64,000 bases of DNA from Planctomycetota bacterium (GTDB taxonomy: Bacteria; Planctomycetota; B15-G4). Below are positions 29,126 to 36,837 of the stretch, piece by piece. The DNA is taken from positions 1,361,102 through 1,425,101 of the forward strand of contig BQJR01000001.1 in assembly GCA_021604805.1 (NCBI GenBank), read 5' to 3'. Made by a program: the position numbers and the translations under genes. Every line of letters begins with the position of its first letter. The stretch's first letter is position 1. A model generated the notes under the pieces. It saw only the letters and a program-made list of their open reading frames with translations. It searched no databases and had not been told where the DNA came from.

Positions 29126-29910
29126 GAGCGTTGCAGTTCCGCGGTGTCGAGACGTTCGTTGAGTGCGTTGAGTTCGCGCAACCATTCGGCGACTTCGAGA
29201 TCGCGCGCGTCACCGGCGGCGCGGTAGAGCGCTTCGGCTTCCTCGAAGTCCTGCAGCGCGGCCGGCGCGTCGCGGTAGCGCTCCCACGATTGCTTGCCAC
29301 GATCGAAGAGCAGGTCGGCGAGCAGCACGCTCTCGCGCGGCAGCTCGCTCGCGTGTCGCAGCGCGGAGATGGCGACCTCCGTGCTGCGTTCGCCGTAGAG
29401 TTGCTCGGCCACGCGTGTGCGCCGCGGGTCTCTCGACAAGCCGTGCGCGGGCTCGGCGAGCAGGCGACCCAGCGCGGCATACAGCCGCGGGGTCGGTGCG
29501 CGCGAGAGGCCTTCGTCGAGGAGATTCAGGCCGCGCGCCACGAGCACTCGGTGGCGCAGCTCATCGCGCTCGGCGGGCGCGCGTCGGTTCACGAGGCGAT
29601 CCACGACGTCGAGGCGCACGCGCTCGAGGTCGGGCGCGTGCGCCAGCATGGCCAGGGCCAGATCTTCGGCGTGGTACGGCGGCAGGCGGGCGTCGTCCTG
29701 CACGCGCGTGTTGAGCCACATCGCGAGGCCGAGCACGCTGCGCGGCCCCGGTGCCAAACGGCTCAAGAGCGTGGCGTAGGGCGAGGCCAGCGGCTGCGCG
29801 CGTTCGCCCTCGAGCGTGGCGCGCAACTCGACCGAGGGCGTGGGCGAGCCGAGCAGCGCGGCGGCCGCGAGCAAGGCCAGCGCGAGCGTGAGCCGGAGTC
29901 GCGCGTTCAT
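29122..29910 (-). CDS. Membrane-anchored helical (TPR-like) protein
   Basis: A 262-residue protein with an N-terminal hydrophobic signal or anchor (LRLTLALALLAAAALLGSP) and a helix-rich body. Segments such as RVRLDVVDRLVNRRAPAERD, LYAALGRLLAEPAHGL, ALQDFEEAEALYRAAGDARD and LEVAEWLRELNALNERL suggest tetratricopeptide-like repeats. No enzyme signature seen. It overlaps its neighbours by 4 bp on both sides (29907-29910 and 29122-29125) in the ABC/GT39-like operon. Confidence 0.6.
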   Translation of the reverse strand: MNARLRLTLALALLAAAALLGSPTPSVELRATLEGERAQPLASPYATLLSRLAPGPRSVLGLAMWLNTRVQDDARLPPYHAEDLALAMLAHAPDLERVRLDVVDRLVNRRAPAERDELRHRVLVARGLNLLDEGLSRAPTPRLYAALGRLLAEPAHGLSRDPRRTRVAEQLYGERSTEVAISALRHASELPRESVLLADLLFDRGKQSWERYRDAPAALQDFEEAEALYRAAGDARDLEVAEWLRELNALNERLDTAELQRS

Positions 29911-30812
29911 GCGCTGAGCGTCCTGCGGCGCAGACACGTGGAGACCCACGCGAAGGCCGTCAGCAGCAGCAGCGCGAGTCCGAACAGGCTCGGCGTGGCG
30001 GGCGCTTCGAGAGCCAACCCGAGCAAGCCCGCGAGACTGGCCGTGCCGCGCGCGAAGGCGCAACCGGCGGCGAGCGTGATCAAACTCACGAGCAACAGGT
30101 GACGCCGCGCCGCATGCGACAACCAGGGCGAGCTGGACAGCAATGCGCGCTGCCCGAGCGACAAACGAGGCGGCTCGCGCCCGAGCACCAAGCCGTCCGT
30201 GGCGCGCAAGCGCAGCACGAGGTTGCCGCGCGCCGGAGAGAGATCCGGGAGCAGCACGCGCACGCGCCCGGCTGTGTCGACCTGCGTGCTGCCGGCCGCG
30301 CGTTCCGCGCCACGTTCCAGACTCCACGCCAGCCTGCCCGAGGACGTGAGCGGCAGAGCCGCGTCGAGCTCGAGCGGGAAGGGACCGGTGGAGCCGGCAG
30401 GCAGCTCGAAGCGCCAACCCTGATCAGCGCCCTGAGCCAGACCGACGAGCTGCGGATGCGCACTCATGCCGTAGGTCCCGGCGCGCGTGCCGCCGAGCAA
30501 CAGCGCGAGCAACACGCCCGCCGCCACGGCACCGCCGAACAACTCGCCGCCGCTCCAGGCCAGCGAGGCGAGCGGGCTGTGCGACCAACGCGCGCGACGT
30601 TCGGTGTCGCGCTGACTGCCCGCCAAAAGTCCCACCAACACCACGCCCACCACCGCGACCTGCCAGCTCTCGGTGGACCACGGCGCGCCCTGCGGGAGAC
30701 TGCGCTGAAGCAATCCCAGTCCCACGCCGAAGAGCAGCGTCAGCACGATCACTGCCGGGCGCAGTTGACGACGGAAGCTCGCGCCCGCCACGACCAGCAC
30801 GTCCACGAGCAT
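29907..30812 (-). CDS. ABC-type membrane component (putative permease)
   Basis: A 301-residue protein with about six hydrophobic segments: VLVVAGASFRRQLRPAVIVL, WQVAVVGVVLVGLLAGS and GGELFGGAVAAGVLLALLLGG before a ~110-residue extracytoplasmic domain (about 108-225), then HLLLVSLITLAAGCAFA, LAGLLGLALEAP and LFGLALLLLTAFAWV. Immediately after the ABC ATPase gene (1-bp overlap), this looks like the membrane partner, with a topology like ABC-2/heme-export-type permeases plus a large soluble insert. Sequence-family membership cannot be confirmed by eye. Confidence 0.6.
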   Translation of the reverse strand: MLVDVLVVAGASFRRQLRPAVIVLTLLFGVGLGLLQRSLPQGAPWSTESWQVAVVGVVLVGLLAGSQRDTERRARWSHSPLASLAWSGGELFGGAVAAGVLLALLLGGTRAGTYGMSAHPQLVGLAQGADQGWRFELPAGSTGPFPLELDAALPLTSSGRLAWSLERGAERAAGSTQVDTAGRVRVLLPDLSPARGNLVLRLRATDGLVLGREPPRLSLGQRALLSSSPWLSHAARRHLLLVSLITLAAGCAFARGTASLAGLLGLALEAPATPSLFGLALLLLTAFAWVSTCLRRRTLSA

Positions 30813-31513
30813 CACGCCGGGAACTCCGCGCTGTCCGGCGCGACGGGTGACTCGGCTCGCAACACGCGGGTGTGCGCCTCGCCGTCGAGCAAGCGCATCT
30901 CGTGGGTGGCCAGCGCGCTCAGACGCTCGGGGGCGTGCGTAGCGATGATCAGCGCGGCGCCCTCCGCGCAGCGCGCACCGAGCTCCGCGAGCAAGCTGGT
31001 GCGCAACTCGGCGTCGAGGCTGTCGAGTTGACCGTCGATCAGGATCAGCGGCGGGTCGTCGAGCAACGCTTGGGCCAGACTCAGGAGGCGGACGTGTCCG
31101 GCGGAGAGCTCGCCGATGCGACGACGCGCGACGCCCGCGAGACCGGTCTGCTGCAACACGCGCGACACGCGCTCGGTGAGCGCAGCGGTGCTGTGCAGGG
31201 TGGCGATCTCGGCCAGCGCGTCCGCCACGCGCGACGTGTCGGGCCAACGCAAGGACTCGGGCGCCCAACCCAGGGCCTGCGCTGCGCGTCGCGAACCCGT
31301 GGGCTCGCCCAGCACCTGCACGGCACCGGACGAAGGTTGCGCCACGCCGGCCAAGGTCGCGAGCAACCGTGACTTGCCGCTGCCGTGCGCGCCGCACAGC
31401 AACCAGACCTGGCGCGGCTCCACATGCAGATCCAGCCCGGCCAGCAGCGGTCGACGACCACGCCGGCGAGCTTCGGAAGAGATCGTGATCTGCCGCGCGG
31501 TGAGCAGGCTCAT
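30812..31513 (-). CDS. ABC transporter ATP-binding protein with altered Walker B
   Basis: A 233-residue nucleotide-binding domain. Walker A is GAHGSGKS (41-48), the signature is LSAGH (136-140), the D-loop SLD is at 165-167 and the H-loop His193 is in IIATHAPE. Walker B reads LILIDGQLD: Asp160 is kept but the catalytic Glu is Gly161. GWAPESL at the Q-loop position has Glu rather than Gln, as is common in ABC-2 exporters. ATG 31513 chosen as the start of the conserved part. First gene of the four-gene leftward operon. ATP binding is likely; hydrolysis may be slow or absent. Confidence 0.88.
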   Translation of the reverse strand: MSLLTARQITISSEARRRGRRPLLAGLDLHVEPRQVWLLCGAHGSGKSRLLATLAGVAQPSSGAVQVLGEPTGSRRAAQALGWAPESLRWPDTSRVADALAEIATLHSTAALTERVSRVLQQTGLAGVARRRIGELSAGHVRLLSLAQALLDDPPLILIDGQLDSLDAELRTSLLAELGARCAEGAALIIATHAPERLSALATHEMRLLDGEAHTRVLRAESPVAPDSAEFPA

Positions 31514-31623
31514 GCGAGCGAGTCTAGCCGATTCACACGCCACGCCCGTCTGCGTGACTGCGGCGAGTCCGCGCGCGCTCTTGCGCCCAACCCACGCGCG
31601 CTCTTGCACCCAGTCCGCGCGCG

Positions 31624-34446
31624 CTATTGCGCGACGAAGACCGCCGTCTGAATGTGCTTGAGCCCCTGCCCGTCGACCGTGCGCACGCCGTAGGGCCACG
31701 TGCCCGCCACCAGCTGCGGCACATCGTGCAGCACGACTTGCCACGTGTCGTCGCCCACATAGGTGCCCGGCAGCGACCACAGGTACGCGCCCGTGGGCTG
31801 GAAGAAGTAGAAGCGCACTTCCTCGACGTCAGCGAAGCCATCGGGATCCTCGACCTTCGCGCGCAGCACCAAGTCGGCGTTGCCGGGGAAGGGCTGCGGC
31901 GAGACGGTCAGCTGCGTGATCTCAGGCGCCTGGTTCACGCGCTCGACCACCACCGCGAGGTCTTCCGCCACGTGCGATGGCTGCGGCTGCAGGTTCACGA
32001 GACCTGGACCCTGCACGCTGTCGACGCCGCCGCTGAGCCACTCTCCGCTACCCGGATCGAACCAGCGCACGCTGAAGCTCGACGGGCTGCTGCCGAGGTC
32101 GAGCTGCACGCTGTCGGAGTTGGGCAAGTAGACGGCGTAGGTCTCGTCGAGCTCGGCGAAGGCCCAGGCCTCGTCGGAGATCACCAGGTCGTCGCGCGGT
32201 TCCATGTCGCGCACGGGCAGGTCACCGAAGAAGTCGAGCGCGTGCGACGTGAGCGCCCACATGTGGTCGCGACTGCGCCAGTCTTCGGCGGTCAGGTCGT
32301 TGTGCTCGAACTCGTAACCGAAGTACCACTCGGCGCCGGAACCACCCGCCATCAGGTTCGCCCAGAGCACCTTCTTGCGCGGGCCGTCGTGCCAGAAGTC
32401 GTTGACGTCGGGCACCACGCCGACTTCGGCCGGGCCGAGTTCGTCGACGCAGATCACCCACGGGCGCCCCGCCGCCGACGACAGCGTGCGCCACAACTTG
32501 GTCGTGGAGTGGGTCTCGAAGTTGTTGGCCACCTGCAGCGAAGGGCCATCGAGGACCGGCGCGCCGGAGAGCAGCGGCCCGTAGACCTCTTCCTTCTCGA
32601 AGGGGTTCGTGTGCAGCACGATCGGATGGTGGTAGGGATCGAGGGCGCGCAGGTACTCGTGCTGGTCGCGGACCTGTTCCGTGGTGCTGTCGGTCTCCTC
32701 GCCGAGGTTCCAGATCACACCTTGGTGATGCGCGAAGCGCGCCACGAGCTCGCGCATGTAGAGCTTGCGCTGGGTGCCGAGTTCGCCGCCGTCGAGGGCA
32801 TTGGGGCCTTCGTCGTTCTCGCGCTCCTGGAACACGAAGTGCTGCGCGATGCCGAGCTCGTCCATGTGCTCGAAGACGATCTCCCATTGAGCCAGCTTCG
32901 ACACGTCGAAGCGGTCGCGGGAGCTCTTGCTGATCCAGGGCCACACGTCGTCGCCATCACCGTCGACATTGAAGGTGAGGAAGTAGAGCGCGTTGACGCC
33001 GCTCTCGGCGAGATAGTTGAGGCCGCCGATCAGGCTGCGTCCGAGGCTGCCGCGCCACTGGGGATCACCGGAGTTCCAGTCGCTGAGGTGCGGCGCGAAG
33101 TTGTGGCTCGCGGGCGTCTGGTCGAAGCCTTCGTAGGCGAGCACGTTCTCGGGGCTGTTGGTGCCGCCCTTGAGGAACACGCGATCGCTGCCTTGGTGCA
33201 CCAGGTAGTGACCTTCGCGTTCGAGGCGGCCATCGAAGCGGAAGCCGCCGTCGGCGGGAGTGCTCGTCGCGATGAAACCGGAGCCGCTCGCGCCGTCGAA
33301 GGCGGTGGGCGTGCCAGCGTTCGGGTCGAGGCTCAGCGCCACATGGTGACCTTCGCGGAAGGAGGCCTTGAAGTACCACTTGCCCGGACGGTCGGGGGAG
33401 AAGTGCGCGCGCCACACGGTGCCGCTGTCGGCGCCGGTTTCCGCTGCGTTGCCGTCGGCGGCGAAGAAGCCGGGCACGTCGTAGGCCGCGCCCGAGTCGC
33501 CGTGCACGAAGAGCACCTGCAGGCGATGGTCGAGGAAAGGATGGTCCACGTCGGTCTGTTCGGAGAGCCGCGGACCCTGGAAGTCGAGCGTGCCGCGGTG
33601 CCAGGTGCGGAACTGTCCGGAGGGCGTGCCGCCGGGCTGGCCCAGTTCGATCACGTCCACGCTCACGAAGTCGACCCCGAGAGCGCCGCTCGTGTTCTGG
33701 GCGCGCACGCGGAAGTCGAGACGACCGGCGCTGAGCGGTGTGACGCTGAGCGTGGAGCTGTCGGCGCCACTGAGCACCGCCGCCGGACCGCCGAGCTGCG
33801 TCCACTCCCAAGCCTGGATCGCCGACGCCGCCAAGTTGGTGGCCGCCAATTCGATCGCGCCGTGTTCCACCACGGCGTGGCGGTCTTCGGGCGCCTGAAC
33901 CAGCGGCGCGACCGTGCCCGGCGTGACCGCCAAGCGATCGCTCGGAATCACGACCGAAGGCTGACCGGGCCCCTCGAACATGAGCTTCAAGACCACGGAG
34001 CCGCCGTTCTGGAAGTGCTCCAAGCGCACCGAGTGCCAACCCGAGCTCATGTTGAGCGTGCCGGTGTCGATCTTGGCGGCGTGCTGTGTCCAGTCGTCGA
34101 TGATGAGGTTGCCGTCGACCCACAGGCGCACACCGTCGTTGCTGTAGGTGCTGAAGGTCCAGTCGCCGGGTTCATCGACGAGCACGAAGCCCGTCCAGCG
34201 CTCTGAGTAAGCGTTGTCGGGCGTGACCTGCGTGCCCGACGGCGAAGAGGCCCACGCCGTGAAGTCGATCTCAGGATCGACGCGCACTTCCACGAGCTGC
34301 ACCAGATCGGTGCTGTCGAAGTACTCACCTTGGAGCCCTTGCTGCGCGTGCACGCTCAGGCTGAGCACGAATATCAAGAGGAGGGCAGGGCAAGCGCGTC
34401 GCGAGACACGCCCACGCAGGGTGGCCAGCTGGAGGTCGCGGTGCAT
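31624..34446 (-). CDS. Secreted PA14/DUF5060 glycoside hydrolase-like protein
   Basis: A 940-residue secreted protein: signal peptide to about residue 35 (CPALLLIFVLSLSVHAQQ), a PA14-like domain (about 37-170; GLQGEYFDS, FSTYSNDGVRLWVDGNLIID), an Ig/PKD-like segment (about 175-265), a DUF5060-type domain (about 285-385; FRPDRP-like PGKWYFKASFREG) and a TIM-barrel-like catalytic region (about 405-740). Candidate catalytic glutamates lie in VIWNLGEETDS (near 580) and VICVDELGPAE (near 669), as in clan GH-A enzymes. A C-terminal beta domain follows. Probably cleaves an extracellular polysaccharide; substrate unknown. It lies 184 bp downstream of the glycosyltransferase operon on the same strand. 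Confidence 0.75.
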   Translation of the reverse strand: MHRDLQLATLRGRVSRRACPALLLIFVLSLSVHAQQGLQGEYFDSTDLVQLVEVRVDPEIDFTAWASSPSGTQVTPDNAYSERWTGFVLVDEPGDWTFSTYSNDGVRLWVDGNLIIDDWTQHAAKIDTGTLNMSSGWHSVRLEHFQNGGSVVLKLMFEGPGQPSVVIPSDRLAVTPGTVAPLVQAPEDRHAVVEHGAIELAATNLAASAIQAWEWTQLGGPAAVLSGADSSTLSVTPLSAGRLDFRVRAQNTSGALGVDFVSVDVIELGQPGGTPSGQFRTWHRGTLDFQGPRLSEQTDVDHPFLDHRLQVLFVHGDSGAAYDVPGFFAADGNAAETGADSGTVWRAHFSPDRPGKWYFKASFREGHHVALSLDPNAGTPTAFDGASGSGFIATSTPADGGFRFDGRLEREGHYLVHQGSDRVFLKGGTNSPENVLAYEGFDQTPASHNFAPHLSDWNSGDPQWRGSLGRSLIGGLNYLAESGVNALYFLTFNVDGDGDDVWPWISKSSRDRFDVSKLAQWEIVFEHMDELGIAQHFVFQERENDEGPNALDGGELGTQRKLYMRELVARFAHHQGVIWNLGEETDSTTEQVRDQHEYLRALDPYHHPIVLHTNPFEKEEVYGPLLSGAPVLDGPSLQVANNFETHSTTKLWRTLSSAAGRPWVICVDELGPAEVGVVPDVNDFWHDGPRKKVLWANLMAGGSGAEWYFGYEFEHNDLTAEDWRSRDHMWALTSHALDFFGDLPVRDMEPRDDLVISDEAWAFAELDETYAVYLPNSDSVQLDLGSSPSSFSVRWFDPGSGEWLSGGVDSVQGPGLVNLQPQPSHVAEDLAVVVERVNQAPEITQLTVSPQPFPGNADLVLRAKVEDPDGFADVEEVRFYFFQPTGAYLWSLPGTYVGDDTWQVVLHDVPQLVAGTWPYGVRTVDGQGLKHIQTAVFVAQ

Positions 34447-34630
34447 GTGGTGTGGGGTATCAGCCTGGGGAACGCGGACAGCGCGCCTCGGCGGCGATTC
34501 GGGTGCCGCTCGAGCCCAGGTCGGGTGTGGGAGTGTCTTCGGGTGCGAGTCGGATCAGCCTATACCGAGCGTCTCATTCGCGCAAAAGACACCCGGTGGA
34601 CGCAGAACGAGCACCTTCAGCGCGTGCAGC

Positions 34631-35746
34631 TCAGGAGGGCGTCAAGAGCCTCGCCCAGCAGTCCCGCAAGCGTTCCGCAGAGCTGGCCCAACTCCACGAG
34701 AGAGCGCGACGGCGCGCCTGCTGCAGCCGCGCCTCGCGAAAATCGCCGGGCGTCAGGGCGTCCAGCAGGGCCGAGGCGAGCACGGGCAGATCGGTGGTGT
34801 CTTCGAGCCAACTCGCCTCGCCGAGCACTTCCGGCAGCGCGCCCGCTCGCAGACCCACCACGGGCACACCCAGCGCTTGGGCGTCGACCGCGGGAAGGCA
34901 GAAGCCTTCGTGACGACCGAGTGCCAGCAAGGCGTCGGCGGCGGAGTAGGCCAAGCAGAGGTCGTCGAGACCGAGCGTTCCGCACAAGCGCACAGACTGT
35001 TCGAGCCCGGCGCGTTGGGCGCGTCGCGCGACCTCGCGAGCGGCCATGGGTGAGACGCGGCCGGCGAGCAACAAGCCCACGTCGCTGGCATCGGGATGCG
35101 CGCGCAGGGTCGTCAACAGATCGAGCGCCAAGCCCACGCCCTTGTGGGATTCGACGGGGCCGACCATCAAGGCGAAGCGCGCGTTGAGCCCGATGCGCCG
35201 ACGGAAGTCCGCCAGCACCTGAGTGTCTTTCACGCGCTCGAGTCCGGGGGTGCGCGCATTCGGCACCACGTGGAGCTCGGGAGCGGAACCGCGCAGGCGC
35301 GCGCGCAGGTCGTCGGCGGTGCTCTGCGAGACCGCCACCAGCGCTTGCGCGCGACGCAGGTTGCCGGCCAGTCGCGTGCGCCCCCACATGCGTCGCGCCA
35401 AGGACACGCCGGGTGTGGCGCCGAGGAAACGCAGGTCGTGCACGGTGAGCGCCACCGGGACCGCGTTCACGCGCGGCAGCGGCAGGGCACCCAACGCGAG
35501 CACTTCGGCGCCGTGCTCGAGCGCCAGCGCATCCAAGCGCGTGCCCGCGCGCGCTCGGCGCCAAGGCGTGTCGAGACCGGGGACTTCCACGCACGGCAGA
35601 TCGGGCAGCGGCGCCACGCCGGGTCGCACCATGTGCAGCAGGTCCACGTCGGGCTGCGCGTGCAGCTCGGCGCCCAGCGCGGCCAAGCGGGTCTGGGCGC
35701 CGGAAGGCAGGCCGTCGAGCATGGTCGCGTCGACGAGGACTCTCAT
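34631..35746 (-). CDS. Glycosyltransferase, GT4-like
   Basis: A 371-residue GT-B fold retaining glycosyltransferase. N-terminal MRVLVDATMLDGLPSGAQTR, linker region ALMVGPVESHKGVGLALDLL, and the donor-binding E-x7-E motif in LGRHEGFCLPAVDAQALGVP. Transfers a sugar to a lipid-linked acceptor in the cytoplasm, presumably for the surface polysaccharide made by this cluster. ATG 35746 overlaps the upstream stop (ATGA); GTG at 35755 is in frame but less likely. Last glycosyltransferase of the operon. Confidence 0.88.
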   Translation of the reverse strand: MRVLVDATMLDGLPSGAQTRLAALGAELHAQPDVDLLHMVRPGVAPLPDLPCVEVPGLDTPWRRARAGTRLDALALEHGAEVLALGALPLPRVNAVPVALTVHDLRFLGATPGVSLARRMWGRTRLAGNLRRAQALVAVSQSTADDLRARLRGSAPELHVVPNARTPGLERVKDTQVLADFRRRIGLNARFALMVGPVESHKGVGLALDLLTTLRAHPDASDVGLLLAGRVSPMAAREVARRAQRAGLEQSVRLCGTLGLDDLCLAYSAADALLALGRHEGFCLPAVDAQALGVPVVGLRAGALPEVLGEASWLEDTTDLPVLASALLDALTPGDFREARLQQARRRALSWSWASSAERLRDCWARLLTPS

Positions 35747-36834
35747 GCGCGCCACTCGGCGTAGAGCGCGTGGACGTCGCGTCGCAGCTTCGCCAGTGAG
35801 AACTGCGCCGCGCGCGCCCGTCCCGCCGCGACGAGATCCTGCGCGACGCGCTCGTCGCCGAGCACGCGCGCGAGCGCTTCGCTGAAGGCCGCGGGTTCGT
35901 CGCCGGCGACCACGAGCGCCGCGTCGCTCACCAGCTCGTCGACCACCCCCCCGCGCGCGCTGATCAACGGCGCGCCCGCCGCCATCGCCTCGAGCGCAGG
36001 CAGACCGAAGCCTTCGAAGAGCGAAGGCATCACGACACAGGCGGCGCGCGCGTAGAGTTCGCCGAGTTCTGCGTCACTGACGAAGCCGGCGAAGCGCACG
36101 CGCCCCGCGAGGTCTGGCTGCGACGCGCGTTCACGCAGCTCGGCCTCGGCCTCGCCTTCGGGCCCGACGATCACCAAGCGCGGCGCGCCCTCCCCCGAAG
36201 CCTCGAGCCGCGCGAAGGCCTCGAGCAAGACCGCCAGGTTCTTCTTCGCGCGCAGACGTCCCACGCACAGCACCAAGCCGGGTTCGCGCGCGAGCGCCGC
36301 GTGCTCGGCGGCGTGCAGGTCGGGCGTGAGCGCGTGCGGCAACACACGCACACGCTCGGCGGCGTCGGGGTGCACGCGGCGCACGTGTTCCGCGGTGCGC
36401 TCCGACGGGCAGACCAAACGCCAGGCCAGGTTGGCCGCCAAGGTGAGCCGCAGGCGATGGCTGGCGCGTTCGTCGCCGGGGCCGGCGTCTTCTCCGGCCC
36501 AAGGGATCTCGTGGACGGTGGCGATCATCGGGCAGCGCAAGCGCATCGGCAGCGCCGCGACCGGCGAGTGGAACAGGTCGATCTTGCGCGTGCGCACCGC
36601 GCGCGGCACCACGGTTTCGCGCCACAACCACGGCGCGCCACCGCGCCCCTCCACGACCTCGACGCTGTCGTGCTCACGCCAAGGCTCTGGCACGCGGCCC
36701 GGCGCGAGGAGCACGTGTTCGTGCGTGCGTTCCGCATCGGGGTCGAGCAGCGCGTGCAACAAGGTGTGCTGCGCGCGTTCCACGCCGGTGGGCGTGGGCG
36801 TGTCGTGGATCGAGAGATCGTGAGCGACGCGCAC
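35743..36834 (-). CDS. Glycosyltransferase, GT4-like
   Basis: A 363-residue GT-B enzyme starting GTG at 36834 with MRVAHDLSIHDTPTPTGVER. Motifs: IDLFHSPVAALPMR, LVCPSERTAEHVRRVHPDAA, GLVLCVGRLRAKKNLAVLLE and the E-x7-E segment MPSLFEGFGLPALEAMAAGA. Typical of mannosyl/rhamnosyl-transferases such as WbnK/RfaB-type proteins, but donor and acceptor cannot be told. It begins 3 bp after the PHP-domain lipoprotein gene and overlaps the next glycosyltransferase by 4 bp. Confidence 0.9.
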   Translation of the reverse strand: MRVAHDLSIHDTPTPTGVERAQHTLLHALLDPDAERTHEHVLLAPGRVPEPWREHDSVEVVEGRGGAPWLWRETVVPRAVRTRKIDLFHSPVAALPMRLRCPMIATVHEIPWAGEDAGPGDERASHRLRLTLAANLAWRLVCPSERTAEHVRRVHPDAAERVRVLPHALTPDLHAAEHAALAREPGLVLCVGRLRAKKNLAVLLEAFARLEASGEGAPRLVIVGPEGEAEAELRERASQPDLAGRVRFAGFVSDAELGELYARAACVVMPSLFEGFGLPALEAMAAGAPLISARGGVVDELVSDAALVVAGDEPAAFSEALARVLGDERVAQDLVAAGRARAAQFSLAKLRRDVHALYAEWRA

Positions 36835-36837
36835 GAG

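Noticed and set aside
31627..34206. An 859-codon + strand open frame opposite the glycosidase gene
   Set aside because: Antisense shadow with no signal or motif; the minus-strand protein has a signal peptide and several domains.
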